NCBI RefSeq assembly: GCF_013403985.1
Contig: NZ_JABFDF010000001.1
Location: 434,001 to 498,000 of the forward strand
Length of the DNA: 64,000 bases
Reading direction: 5' to 3'
From: Winogradskyella ludwigii
Lineage (GTDB): Bacteria; Bacteroidota; Bacteroidia; Flavobacteriales; Flavobacteriaceae
The notes beneath the pieces are model-generated. The model saw only the letters and a program-made list of their open reading frames with translations. It did no database searches and was not told the origin of the DNA. Both the position numbers and the translations under genes were made by a program. Below, in pieces: positions 36,435 through 45,389 of the stretch. The stretch's first letter is position 1, and every line of letters begins with the position of its first letter.

Positions 36435-37469
36435 TTATAATTCGTGATGCTTCTCTTCTAATTCCATCTTAAAATTTTCCACAAAATCGAAACGATAACG
36501 TTTAGAATCTTGTTCTACATGAATATATAAGCAATTGGAATAATGCACAAATTGATATTCAACATTGATATCAAAACCATCAGAATCAATTTTAAAAACT
36601 CCATCACAATCAACATTACCGTAAGGAGAAATCCGTCTTAAACGAAATTCATTCACATGACTTAAATCATAAATTTCAAACCATACACCTGCACCAATTC
36701 CTCCTAACCATTGAGCATTATTAGAAAGTCCTGTTACAGCTTTAGGTCTTATATTACCTACTAAATTAGGCTGATAACCATTTAAATTATCTAAAAAGCA
36801 ACGTCTGCTTTCTTTTTTAGATGTAGAGGTGAATTCTGTAATTGTGCCCAACTCTGAAACTTCAAATGCCGCAAATTCTGTATTTGCAAGCATTACATTA
36901 CTCACAGTACTTGGTGTAAATAATTTAGATTTAATTAATTGCTTTTTTTTCTTCTTATCGCTAATTGATGCAATTAAAGTATCCGTTACAAAACGTGCAC
37001 AATTACTTCCTTTTTTTAAAAAAGCTCCATACCTAACATCATTGCTATTTTGTAATTTCATAATATAAGCCTTGGCGTCTTTATAATTTACAGATTTACA
37101 AACTGAAGCTACAAGTTTCCCTTCTCCATGAGTTAGTTTTGGATTGGTCGCAAGAAAAGATAAAATTTCATTTAAATTAATGAGTTCATTGTCTTTTACT
37201 TCTGCTTTTAACGGAAAATCTAATTCATTATCTGTTAGCTCTCCTCTAACACGACCATAACCTTGTGGACACGTATATCTCCCAAAATCAAAATACTCCA
37301 AACTTCCTTTTTCCTTATCAATGAGAACCAAAGCTGCATGCCCAGCACGTACATAATTTTCGCACCCAACATTTATATATCTTAAATAAGGTACTAATTT
37401 TTCGTCCGAAATTCTTACTACAGTATCTGGATAAGCAAGTGTTAAAATAAAAGCAGTGTTTTTATACAT
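36435..37469 (-). CDS. Conserved cytoplasmic protein with LRAT-like His and Asn-Cys motifs (DUF6695-like)
   Basis: 344 aa, no signal peptide or membrane helix. RAGHAALVLIDKEKGSLEYF supplies a His early in the chain. GSNCARFVTDTLIAS supplies an Asn-Cys later and resembles the NCEHFVT motif of LRAT/H-REV enzymes. This His-before-Cys order is that of permuted papain-like folds, so a thiol acyltransferase or peptidase activity is possible but unproven. The C-terminal third (about 225-340) looks like a separate beta domain (WLGGIGAGVWFEIYDLSH). I think this corresponds to a Bacteroidota family listed as DUF6695. Confidence 0.75.
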   Translation of the reverse strand: MYKNTAFILTLAYPDTVVRISDEKLVPYLRYINVGCENYVRAGHAALVLIDKEKGSLEYFDFGRYTCPQGYGRVRGELTDNELDFPLKAEVKDNELINLNEILSFLATNPKLTHGEGKLVASVCKSVNYKDAKAYIMKLQNSNDVRYGAFLKKGSNCARFVTDTLIASISDKKKKKQLIKSKLFTPSTVSNVMLANTEFAAFEVSELGTITEFTSTSKKESRRCFLDNLNGYQPNLVGNIRPKAVTGLSNNAQWLGGIGAGVWFEIYDLSHVNEFRLRRISPYGNVDCDGVFKIDSDGFDINVEYQFVHYSNCLYIHVEQDSKRYRFDFVENFKMELEEKHHEL

Positions 37470-37569
37470 AGAAAAAAAGTCGGAATTAAAATGAGCAACT
37501 TACAAAAATTATGCTTCTAATCTTCACACAACTATAACGCTTGAAAGAAATAATATCTTATAAAAATCG

Positions 37570-37577
37570 TACCTTTG
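37570..37577 (+). promoter_or_regulatory. Promoter -7 box of pruA
   Basis: TACCTTTG followed by C is a good TAnnTTTG match, 37 bp upstream of the ATG at 37614. The nearest upstream TTG (37541-37543) gives a slightly long 26-bp spacer. It supports ATG 37614 over the frame start at 37575. Confidence 0.6.
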
Positions 37578-37613
37578 CACTTTCAAATTTCAAACATAAA
37601 AAACAAACATATT

Positions 37614-39239
37614 ATGGGAAAAGGATTCTTTAATGTACCAGTAGCAGTGAACGAACCTGTGATGTCTTATGCACCTGGTTCTCCAGAACGCAAAGCTGTT
37701 TCAGAAGCTTATAAATCAATGTTTAATTCTAAGGTTGAAGTCCCTTTATATATAAATGGTGAAGACGTTAAAACTGGAAACACCCGAACCATGTCGCCTC
37801 CGCACGATCACCAACATATTGTAGGTGAATATCATATTGCAGAACAAAAACATATTGACGCTGCTATTTCTACAGCTTTGGAAGCTAGAAAAGAATGGTC
37901 ACAAACTCCATGGGAACAACGTGCTGGTATTTTCTTAAAAGCTGCAGAATTAATTGCTGGTCCTTACAGAGCAAAAATTAACGCTGCTACAATGATAGCA
38001 CAATCTAAAAATATATATCAAGCTGAAATTGATGCCGCTTGTGAACTGATTGACTTTTTACGTTTCAATGTTCAGTTTATGTCTGACATTTACATGGAAC
38101 AACCAGAAAGTACAAGTGCAGCATGGAACCGCGTAGAATACAGACCTCTTGAAGGTTTTACGTACGCAGTAACTCCTTTTAACTTTACAGCAATTGCGGG
38201 TAATTTACCTGCTTGTATGGCTTTAATGGGTAATGTTGTGGTTTGGAAACCTAGTGATAGCCAAGTCTATTCTGCAAAAGTAATCATGGATATTTTTAAA
38301 GAAGCAGGTGTGCCAGATGGTGTAATTAACGTTGTTTTTGGAGATCCTGTAATGATTACAAATACTGTTTTGGCAAGTCCAGATTTTTCTGGTTTACACT
38401 TCACTGGCTCTACACATGTCTTCAAAGAATTATGGAAACAAATAGGAAATAACATCCATAACTATAAAACATACCCAAGAATTGTTGGTGAAACAGGAGG
38501 AAAAGATTTTATAGTTGCACATAAAACAGCAGACGCGAAACAAGTAGCAACTGCTATTGCTCGTGGTGCTTTTGAATTTCAAGGTCAGAAATGTAGTGCT
38601 GCTTCTAGAGCATATGTTCCTAAAGGAATTTGGGCTGATGTAAAAAAATATCTAATTGAAGATATGGAATCTTTTAAAATGGGATCGCCTGAAGATATGA
38701 GTAACTTTATCACCGCCGTAATCCACGAAGGTTCTTTTGATAAATTAGCGAAATATATAGATGACGCCAAAGCTGATAGCGATGCTGAAATTATTGCTGG
38801 TGGTAATTATGATAAATCTAAAGGGTATTTTATAGAACCTACGGTAATCTTAACTACCAACCCAAAATACACAACAATGTCTACAGAGTTATTTGGCCCT
38901 GTAATTACAATATTTGTGTATGAAGACGATGCATATACAGAAACATTGAAACTAGTAGATGAGACTAGCGAATATGCGTTAACAGGTGCTATTATCTCTA
39001 GAGATAGATATGCTGTTGAAGAAGCTACCAAAGCCCTTCAGAATGCTGCTGGAAATTTCTATGTTAATGACAAACCAACTGGAGCTGTTGTTGGACAACA
39101 ACCTTTTGGTGGAGCTAGAGCCTCTGGAACAAATGATAAAGCCGGAAGTCCTCAAAACTTATTACGTTGGGTATCTCCTAGATTAATAAAAGAAACTTTT
39201 GTAACACCTACAGATTACAGATATCCTTTTTTAGGCTAA
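37614..39239 (+). CDS. pruA: L-glutamate gamma-semialdehyde (1-pyrroline-5-carboxylate) dehydrogenase
   Basis: 541 aa, aldehyde dehydrogenase fold. The catalytic Cys327 is in FQGQKCSAASRAY and the general-base Glu in VGETGGKDF. The NAD-binding and oligomerisation blocks include VTPFNFTAIAGNLPACMALM and PFGGARASGTNDKAGSP. The length and the sequence around YRPLEGF match the single-domain PruA/ALDH4 type. It oxidises P5C/glutamate semialdehyde to glutamate in proline breakdown. No proline dehydrogenase gene is adjacent; the proline synthesis genes proCBA lie at the right end of the window. Confidence 0.95.
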   Translation: MGKGFFNVPVAVNEPVMSYAPGSPERKAVSEAYKSMFNSKVEVPLYINGEDVKTGNTRTMSPPHDHQHIVGEYHIAEQKHIDAAISTALEARKEWSQTPWEQRAGIFLKAAELIAGPYRAKINAATMIAQSKNIYQAEIDAACELIDFLRFNVQFMSDIYMEQPESTSAAWNRVEYRPLEGFTYAVTPFNFTAIAGNLPACMALMGNVVVWKPSDSQVYSAKVIMDIFKEAGVPDGVINVVFGDPVMITNTVLASPDFSGLHFTGSTHVFKELWKQIGNNIHNYKTYPRIVGETGGKDFIVAHKTADAKQVATAIARGAFEFQGQKCSAASRAYVPKGIWADVKKYLIEDMESFKMGSPEDMSNFITAVIHEGSFDKLAKYIDDAKADSDAEIIAGGNYDKSKGYFIEPTVILTTNPKYTTMSTELFGPVITIFVYEDDAYTETLKLVDETSEYALTGAIISRDRYAVEEATKALQNAAGNFYVNDKPTGAVVGQQPFGGARASGTNDKAGSPQNLLRWVSPRLIKETFVTPTDYRYPFLG

Positions 39240-39262
39240 ATATTTACAATAAGACTTAATAA

Positions 39263-39305
39263 TTAAATCCTTAGAAGCTTTTTGCTTTTAAGGATTTTTT
39301 TTTAT
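39263..39305 (+). terminator. Terminator of pruA
   Basis: AAATCCTTAGAAGC, loop TTTT, then the near-complement TGCTTTTAAGGA followed by nine T. It lies 25-65 bp after the pruA stop. Confidence 0.88.
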
Positions 39306-39389
39306 TTTCATTATAAATTACATTCACAATCAGAGTTTTATAAATCAATCGTTGTATCTTTTCAACATAATAATTCAAATTTTGATCTT

Positions 39390-41081
39390 ATGAAAAAATA
39401 TTACTTTTTTGTCACCTTAATTTTACCAACACTTTTGTTGGCTCAAATTGAGTCTATAACATCTACCGAACCCCTTGATTTATCGGCTTATGGAGAAACT
39501 ATAACTTACGCGGGAGAGGGTGAGTATGAGGTTTTCTTAAGTCCAGATAATATTTTAGATAAACCTATCATTGTTGTTGATGGCTTTGATACAGGTGACA
39601 CCAGAGACATCAATGGCATCTATGGCCTATTAGATTTTGATAGCACATCTGGCACAGAAAACTTAGCAGATCAATTGCGTGGACAAGGCTTTGATGTCAT
39701 CATATTAAACTTCCCTATCTATACAAGAATTGCAGATGGAGTTACTATTGATGGAGGCACAGATTTCATAGAACGAAACGCGATGCTTTTAGTAGAATTA
39801 ATTGATATTATTAATACAGATAAAGCTTTAAATAGCCCTGATCAAAATGTAATTATTGGTCCAAGTATGGGTGGTTTAGTAGCACGTTACGCTCTAAATT
39901 ATATGGAAGCTAATTCCCAAGATGCAGATACTAGACTTTATATTTCTTTTGATGCACCTCATCTTGGAGCTAATGTTCCTATTGGTTTTCAACATCAATT
40001 AAACTATTTAGCTTATAATGATTTTAATCCTGTAGTAGAAATTCAACCTATAATTACAACACTATTACAATCTCCTGCATCAAGACAATTATTAGTAGAT
40101 CATTTTGAATCTCATTTAGACAGTGGAAGTCTTGTTGATTTTGATTCTAACCTCACACTAGCCGAACCACATCCTTTTAGAACACAATTTGAAACTAATA
40201 TAAATGGTTTAGTTACAGGTGGATTTCCACAAAATACACGAAATGTTGCTATAATTAATGGTAGTGGAATAGGAAGCTCCTATTTTGCAATTGGAAATAG
40301 TGGCACAGTGGTTACTAATGGTTTTACTATTGTGGATACGGCTATTCCTGTAACAATACCTGGACCTTTTGGAAACATTCTAATTAATGTTGAAATTGAC
40401 ATTAACATGACACCAGCTGCAGGAACCTCAGGTCAAGTAAGCCGTTTTTTCGCACCACTTGCACCACCAATCCTTCCTAATGTAGAATCCATAGCAATTT
40501 CTAGTACCACAAATTTTGACGGAGTAGATGCTGCTCCTGGTGGTTTGTTTGATCTCTCTGTTTTAACAAGTGGTATTTCAGGAGGAGGAGATATCGCTAC
40601 TGATTTTTTAGCAGGCCTACAAATTGACAAGTTTAGCTATATTCCTTCTGTAAGTGCTTTGGCTTTAGAATTTGCTAATGATGAAATTGATTGGCATGCT
40701 TCAATTAACCTTTCAACATCTCCATTTGTTAATACGTACTTACCAGATAACAATGAGCCACATGTACAACTTACTGAGGCAAATGTTTTGTTTGCCCTAA
40801 GTGAAATATTAAGCCCACCTTTAAGTGTTTTAAACAATGAAATTTTCACTATTTCATTAGAGAAAAACCCTATAGAAAACGAATTGGTTTTACGTTCTAA
40901 TTTAAATAGTATCGCAACTATCATGATAAGCGATTTAACCGGAAAAATTGTTTATAATTCAACCAGAGAATTAACAGATAGAACAGCTATAAATGTAGAT
41001 TTAACTTCGGGCTTTTATATCTTAAATGTCTTAGGAGAGAATAGTAGGTCTTTTACAACTAAATTTATTGTAAATAATTAG
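39390..41081 (+). CDS. T9SS-secreted alpha/beta-hydrolase (esterase/lipase-like)
   Basis: 563 aa when started at MKKYYFF; the frame extends into the pruA terminator, which excludes earlier starts. The signal peptide ends TLLLAQ (about 18). The fold has a probable first strand IIVVDGFDTGD and the nucleophile elbow GPSMGGLVARYAL with Ser159 (GxSxG). A later SFDAPHLGANVPIG resembles the lid-proximal loop of lipases and acyl transferases. A type A T9SS sorting domain (about 485-563, SLEKNPIENELVLRSN to TKFIVNN) ends the protein. Substrate unknown. A second, out-of-frame sorting-domain sequence follows 13 bp after the stop. Confidence 0.87.
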   Translation: MKKYYFFVTLILPTLLLAQIESITSTEPLDLSAYGETITYAGEGEYEVFLSPDNILDKPIIVVDGFDTGDTRDINGIYGLLDFDSTSGTENLADQLRGQGFDVIILNFPIYTRIADGVTIDGGTDFIERNAMLLVELIDIINTDKALNSPDQNVIIGPSMGGLVARYALNYMEANSQDADTRLYISFDAPHLGANVPIGFQHQLNYLAYNDFNPVVEIQPIITTLLQSPASRQLLVDHFESHLDSGSLVDFDSNLTLAEPHPFRTQFETNINGLVTGGFPQNTRNVAIINGSGIGSSYFAIGNSGTVVTNGFTIVDTAIPVTIPGPFGNILINVEIDINMTPAAGTSGQVSRFFAPLAPPILPNVESIAISSTTNFDGVDAAPGGLFDLSVLTSGISGGGDIATDFLAGLQIDKFSYIPSVSALALEFANDEIDWHASINLSTSPFVNTYLPDNNEPHVQLTEANVLFALSEILSPPLSVLNNEIFTISLEKNPIENELVLRSNLNSIATIMISDLTGKIVYNSTRELTDRTAINVDLTSGFYILNVLGENSRSFTTKFIVNN

Positions 41082-41094
41082 GATTATTTCGTTA

Positions 41095-41340
41095 TTGAAA
41101 ATTGTACACTCTAAATATTTGGAAGTTTATCCTACAAGTGTTAAAAATGAATTAAATGTTTCTTCTAACGAAGATTTATCTGCTGAAATTTTTGATTTAT
41201 TAGGACGAAGCATTAAGCAAGTAAATATTATTTCTGGAGGTGATACCATTGATCTTTCAGATTTATCTACTCAACCATATATCTTAAGATTTACTAGTGA
41301 GTCTGGTAATACTATTACTAAAAAGATTGTGAAAAAATAA
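41095..41340 (+). pseudogene. Orphan T9SS type A sorting-domain fragment
   Basis: About 81 codons encode a whole type A sorting domain (LEVYPTSVKNELNVSS ... EIFDLLGRSIKQ ... IDLSDLSTQPYILRF ... KKIVKK). There is no signal peptide and the only start is a TTG. It begins 13 bp after the stop of the esterase-like gene, in a different frame. The simplest reading is a remnant of a cargo gene or of a tail exchange. The sequence is intact, so recent decay or a functional short protein cannot be excluded. Confidence 0.6.
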
Positions 41341-41356
41341 CGAGATTATTATTTAT

Positions 41357-41393
41357 AAAAAAACCGTTTGATTAATTTCAAACGGTTTTTTTT
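41357..41393. terminator. Bidirectional terminator between the sorting-domain fragment and rsmG
   Basis: AAAAAACCGTTTG, loop ATTAATT, then CAAACGGTTTTTTTT. The perfect GC-containing stem with an A-run on one side and a T-run on the other serves both converging genes. Confidence 0.88.
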
Positions 41394-41419
41394 ATATCCT
41401 TTTATTATATAAATCTAAA

Positions 41420-42046
41420 CTATTTATACTTCAATGGTAAGTGAATTACTTTTTTCGTTTCGAAAAATGGTTCTTCAAAATAATCCGACAATAAAAAAGC
41501 TTTAACAGTCTTGTATTGCTTTAACTCTTCTGTTAAGTCGCCTCCTTTTAAATAAAGCACTCCATTTTTTAATTCATTCTTTTGAGTTCTAGAAATCTTC
41601 CCTTTGACCCAGGTGGTAAATTCCGGCATTGTAGTAACAGCTCTACTTACAATAAAATCGTAAGTTTCATCGATAGCCTCTACTCTACTATGTGTAGTTT
41701 TTATATTAGTAAGTTCTATACTTTCTGCCACTGCATTAATAACTTTTAGTTTTTTATTAATGCTATCTACCAAATGAAATTGACATTCTGGGAATAATAT
41801 CGCTAAAGGCACTCCAGGAAATCCTCCACCTGTACCAACATCTAAAACAGATGTACCTTCTGCAAAGTTTATCACTTTGGCTATACCTAAAGAATGCAAA
41901 ACATGTCTTAAATACAACTCATCAATATCCTTGCGAGAAATCACGTTAATTTTACTGTTCCAATCCTTATACAATCCTTCTAAGGCTTCAAGTTGTTGGA
42001 TTTGCGTTTCAGTTAAGTTTGGGAAATATTTTAAGATCAATTCCAT
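41420..42046 (-). CDS. rsmG: 16S rRNA (guanine-N7) methyltransferase RsmG
   Basis: 208 aa when started at MELILKYFP; six upstream in-frame codons are less likely. Family features: WNSKINVISRKDIDELYLRHVLHS near the start, the SAM-binding loop VLDVGTGGGFPGVPLAILFP, HLVDSINKKLKVI and FIVSRAVTTMPEF. It methylates N7 of G527 (E. coli numbering) in 16S rRNA. It stands alone on the minus strand, with TACTTTTG at 42062-42069 (minus) as likely promoter box. Confidence 0.96.
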   Translation of the reverse strand: MELILKYFPNLTETQIQQLEALEGLYKDWNSKINVISRKDIDELYLRHVLHSLGIAKVINFAEGTSVLDVGTGGGFPGVPLAILFPECQFHLVDSINKKLKVINAVAESIELTNIKTTHSRVEAIDETYDFIVSRAVTTMPEFTTWVKGKISRTQKNELKNGVLYLKGGDLTEELKQYKTVKAFLLSDYFEEPFFETKKVIHLPLKYK

Positions 42047-42061
42047 TTCTAATAATTTGCA

Positions 42062-42069
42062 CAAAAGTA
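42062..42069 (-). promoter_or_regulatory. Promoter -7 box of rsmG
   Basis: TACTTTTG on the minus strand matches TAnnTTTG, 15 bp from the ATG at 42046. No TTG is correctly spaced upstream, so confidence is moderate. Confidence 0.5.
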
Positions 42070-42129
42070 CTTAATTTTAATCTGTATAATTTAACGTTAG
42101 TCAATAATGGTTACTTTTTAATTATTAAC

Positions 42130-42137
42130 TATCTTTG
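42130..42137 (+). promoter_or_regulatory. Promoter -7 box of the fatty acid desaturase
   Basis: TATCTTTG followed by T, 53 bp upstream of the ATG at 42191, fits TAnnTTTG. No upstream TTG at the expected distance. Confidence 0.5.
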
Positions 42138-42190
42138 TTCCGTTATAATGAATTTCAATCCCTTACGTTATATCATAAATAATATAATAC

Positions 42191-43285
42191 ATGTCAAAAA
42201 AAACCGTAACCTTCTCTAGAACGGACTCTGCGAAGTTCTTTAGAACCCTAAACAAACGCGTTAACAGTTACTTCAAAGAAAATAACATAAAAAAAACAGG
42301 CAACTGGACGTTATATACAAAGGCTATAATAATGTTTACATTATTACTTGGTCCATTAGTATTATTATTAACTGTTAGTTTACCTGCCTGGCTGCAAGTC
42401 ATTTGCATGATGGTTATTGGTATTGGAATGGCTGGCGTAGGTATGAATGTAATGCATGATGCTAATCATGGTTCATTTTCTAGCAAAAAATGGGTAAACA
42501 AACTCATGGGAAGCAGCATACACATTTTAGCTGGTAACGATTACAATTGGAAAGTACAACACAATGTATTGCACCATACTTATACGAATATTCAAGGTCA
42601 TGATGAAGATATTGATGCTGGAAGAATAATTCGTTTTTCTAAACATGCTAAATGGCTAAAAATTCATAAGTATCAAAAATATTATGCGTTTTTACTTTAC
42701 GGATTATTAACGGTTAATTGGGCAATCACAACAGATTTTAAACAAACGTACCAATACCTAAAAAGAAAATTATCTTACGGAGATTTCCCTAGTCCTGCTT
42801 CACAATGGACAAAATTAATTATTGGGAAAATACTTTACTATTCTATTTGGGTGGTTTTACCTTTAGTTCTAGGTTATGCTTGGTGGCAAGTATTAATAGG
42901 CTTTTTGATTATGCATTATACTGCAGGAATGATTCTTAGTGTTGTTTTTCAATTAGCACATGTTATGCCTAATACGGAAATGCCAATGCCAGACGAAAAT
43001 GGAAACATGAAAAATACTTGGGCAATTCACCAATTATTTACAACTTCTAATTTTTCACCTAAAAGTTGGATTGTAGAATTTTATACAGGAGGCTTAAATA
43101 GACAAGTAGAACATCATTTGTTCGCTAACATAAGTCATGTACACTACAAAAATATAGCGAAAATAGTACGTGAGACTGCACATGAATTTAGTTTACCATA
43201 TAATGAATACAATTCTATGTGGAAAGCGATTACTGAGCATTATCAACAATTAAAAGAATTAGGTAGAAAGCCAACTATGGCTTAA
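42191..43285 (+). CDS. Membrane fatty acid (acyl-CoA/acyl-lipid) desaturase
   Basis: 364 aa. The three histidine boxes that bind the di-iron centre are HDANHGSF, HNVLHHTY and QVEHHLF; the last, with Gln, is typical of front-end (delta-5/delta-6-like) or linoleoyl-CoA desaturases. Membrane helices occur near 50-95 and 205-265. It introduces a double bond in fatty acyl chains; the exact position cannot be told. It has its own promoter box and lies 35 bp upstream of aspC on the same strand. Confidence 0.93.
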   Translation: MSKKTVTFSRTDSAKFFRTLNKRVNSYFKENNIKKTGNWTLYTKAIIMFTLLLGPLVLLLTVSLPAWLQVICMMVIGIGMAGVGMNVMHDANHGSFSSKKWVNKLMGSSIHILAGNDYNWKVQHNVLHHTYTNIQGHDEDIDAGRIIRFSKHAKWLKIHKYQKYYAFLLYGLLTVNWAITTDFKQTYQYLKRKLSYGDFPSPASQWTKLIIGKILYYSIWVVLPLVLGYAWWQVLIGFLIMHYTAGMILSVVFQLAHVMPNTEMPMPDENGNMKNTWAIHQLFTTSNFSPKSWIVEFYTGGLNRQVEHHLFANISHVHYKNIAKIVRETAHEFSLPYNEYNSMWKAITEHYQQLKELGRKPTMA

Positions 43286-43320
43286 TAAAACTTTCAGTTT
43301 AAAACCATTAATATTTTACG

Positions 43321-44505
43321 ATGAACCAACTATCAGATAGAATTAATAACCTAGCAACATCAGCTACACTTGCTATGGCAGCAAAAGCCAGAGAGCTACG
43401 TGCAGAAGGAAAAGACATAATTGGATTAAGTTTAGGTGAGCCAGACTTTAATACGCCTGATTTTATTAAGGATGCTGCAATTGAAGCTATTAATCAAAAC
43501 TACAATAGCTATACTCCTGTAGATGGTTATGTAGAATTGAAAGAAGCAATTATCAATAAATTTAAACGCGACAATAACCTTAGCTATACATTGCCACAAG
43601 TAGTAGTATCAACAGGTGCAAAACAGTCGTTAGCAAATATTGCTTCAGTAATGCTAAATACTGGAGACGAAGTTATTTTACCTTGTCCTTATTGGGTAAG
43701 TTACAGTGATATTGTAAAATTAAGTGATGGAGTTCCTGTGGAAGTTCAAACTTCAATAGAAAATGATTTTAAAATGACAGCCGAACAATTGGAAGCTGCC
43801 ATTACACCAAAAACAAAAATGATTTGGTATAGTTCTCCTTGTAACCCAAGTGGCTCTGTATACAGTAAAGCAGAATTAAGAGCTTTAGCAGATGTTTTAC
43901 AGAAATACCCTAACATTTATGTGGTTTCAGATGAAATCTATGAGCACATTAATTTTGTAGGAGGTCATTTTAGTATGGCAGAATTTGATGATATGTACGA
44001 CAGAACAATTACTGTAAACGGAGTATCAAAAGCTTTTGCTATGACAGGTTGGAGAATTGGTTATATTGGAGCACCAGATTGGATCGCTAGAGCTTGTAAC
44101 AAGATGCAAGGGCAAATTACTAGTGGAGCTAATTGTATAGCACAGCGTGCCGTAATTACCGCTTTAGAAGCAGAACCATCTAGTATAAAATATATGGTTG
44201 ATGAGTTTAAAGAACGACGCAAACTTATTCTTGGTTTACTAAACGATATAGAAGGATTTAAAACTAATGAACCAGAAGGCGCATTTTACGTATTCCCAAA
44301 TATCTCTGCTTATTTTGGTAAAACAATTAAAGGTAAAACAATTAATAATGCTTCGGATTTTTCATTGTTTTTACTTGAAGAAGCTTTAGTTGCTACAGTA
44401 ACTGGTGAAGCTTTTGGTAATCCAGATTGTATTCGTATTTCTTATGCTGCATCTCAAGATAATATTATAGAAGCGGTTAGTCGTATCAAGGCTGCCTTAA
44501 GCTAG
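43321..44505 (+). CDS. aspC: Class I aminotransferase, probable aspartate aminotransferase
   Basis: 394 aa, fold type I PLP enzyme. The Schiff-base Lys237 is in TVNGVSKAFAMTGWRIGYIG, with the phosphate-binding Arg in GWRIGY. Other blocks: SLGEPDFNTPDFIKDAA, YSSPCNPSGSVYS (Asn binding the cofactor ring hydroxyl), VVSDEIYEHI and CIRISYAAS with the substrate-carboxylate Arg. This is the thermophile-type (Ib) aspartate aminotransferase subgroup; some members also act on prephenate. Shared terminator downstream. Confidence 0.92.
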   Translation: MNQLSDRINNLATSATLAMAAKARELRAEGKDIIGLSLGEPDFNTPDFIKDAAIEAINQNYNSYTPVDGYVELKEAIINKFKRDNNLSYTLPQVVVSTGAKQSLANIASVMLNTGDEVILPCPYWVSYSDIVKLSDGVPVEVQTSIENDFKMTAEQLEAAITPKTKMIWYSSPCNPSGSVYSKAELRALADVLQKYPNIYVVSDEIYEHINFVGGHFSMAEFDDMYDRTITVNGVSKAFAMTGWRIGYIGAPDWIARACNKMQGQITSGANCIAQRAVITALEAEPSSIKYMVDEFKERRKLILGLLNDIEGFKTNEPEGAFYVFPNISAYFGKTIKGKTINNASDFSLFLLEEALVATVTGEAFGNPDCIRISYAASQDNIIEAVSRIKAALS

Positions 44506-44529
44506 ATAAGTAAAAAATAAGATTTAATA

Positions 44530-44567
44530 AAAGACCTGTTAAGATTTAAAAATCCTAACAGGTCTTT
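44530..44567. terminator. Bidirectional terminator between aspC and a small membrane protein gene
   Basis: AAAAGACCTGTTAAGATT, loop TAAA, then AATCCTAACAGGTCTTTT. A long stem with A-run and T-run at the two ends. Confidence 0.88.
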
Positions 44568-44576
44568 TCTATTAGA

Positions 44577-44846
44577 TTAAATAATACCACCTACTGAATA
44601 TATAAATACGCATAGCAGTAAAACAAAGGCAACAGCGGTACATAATATCACTTTTAGCATTCTAACTTTACGCTCTTGTTTTAATCGTTTAGCTATAGCC
44701 TTTAATTGCTTAGTTGTTGCTTTAGGGAGGTTATATTCGGTTTTCACATCTGGATTATACCCACCAAGTCTATGTCTTAATCTAACGCGTTTAGAGAGTA
44801 AATTTAAATTGTTTCTGACACTGATGTTCATTGCTCCTGCAGACAT
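44577..44846 (-). CDS. Small single-helix membrane protein of unknown function
   Basis: 89 aa. A basic N-terminal two-thirds (LSKRVRLRHRLGGYNPD, AIAKRLKQERKVRML) precedes one C-terminal membrane helix (about 65-86, VILCTAVAFVLLLCVFIYSV). Topology should be N-in, with the basic part in the cytoplasm. No family was recognised. It is separated by 133 bp from another small tail-anchored protein gene on the same strand. Confidence 0.6.
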   Translation of the reverse strand: MSAGAMNISVRNNLNLLSKRVRLRHRLGGYNPDVKTEYNLPKATTKQLKAIAKRLKQERKVRMLKVILCTAVAFVLLLCVFIYSVGGII

Positions 44847-44966
44847 AATTTCTAAGATTTAAAAGGTTAAAATAAGCGTACACTGAAACCACCTCATCAA
44901 ATCTATTATGTGATTACAATCACAAAAGAGAACGGTTAATGTACTAATTGAAAAATTTAGTGTGAC

Positions 44967-45000
44967 GTTCTAATCGCTATTAGAATAATGCGATTAGAAC
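44967..45000. other. 10-bp perfect inverted repeat at the 3' end of the 82-aa gene
   Basis: GTTCTAATCG (44967-44976) and CGATTAGAAC (44991-45000) with a 14-nt spacer. The repeat spans the stop codon of the 82-aa gene. No T-tract follows, so it is not a classical terminator. The arms resemble those in front of pnp. Confidence 0.6.
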
Positions 45001-45228
45001 AATGGCAAATACAGACAATTTTAAAATAGCTGCTATGTGATTTACACTTCGGAATTGAGCTGCCTTAATGCGTTGTCTAATTCCAAATACAGATTTTGAA
45101 GATGATTTTTTAAAATTCTTTTTTACAATAGATTTGTAATTTGAATTTAATAAGCCGTTGGTTGTAAAGTGAGAAACCACAATGGGTTCTGGTACAAATT
45201 CTAATGCTTGATTGATTGATAATTCCAT
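44980..45228 (-). CDS. Small tail-anchored membrane protein of unknown function
   Basis: 82 aa. The first ~60 residues are soluble and basic (SIVKKNFKKSSSKSVFGIRQ); one C-terminal hydrophobic segment (about 66-82, AILKLSVFAIVLIALF) ends the protein. Same general layout as the 89-aa neighbour, though the sequences are not clearly related. Its last codons overlap the inverted repeat at 44967-45000. Function not recognised; some chance it is not a real gene. Confidence 0.55.
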   Translation of the reverse strand: MELSINQALEFVPEPIVVSHFTTNGLLNSNYKSIVKKNFKKSSSKSVFGIRQRIKAAQFRSVNHIAAILKLSVFAIVLIALF

Positions 45229-45389
45229 GATTGATAATTTAATTGGTTATACAAGTAAGACGTACAATCCCTATAAATGTTACAGTTTGTTTCTCAACGC
45301 ATCATAAAAATGAATCATCAAAACCTAGAAATTATTAATGAGAATATAGGCTAGCTAAATTTGAAAAAAAATCGAAAAAAGTTAAAAAT

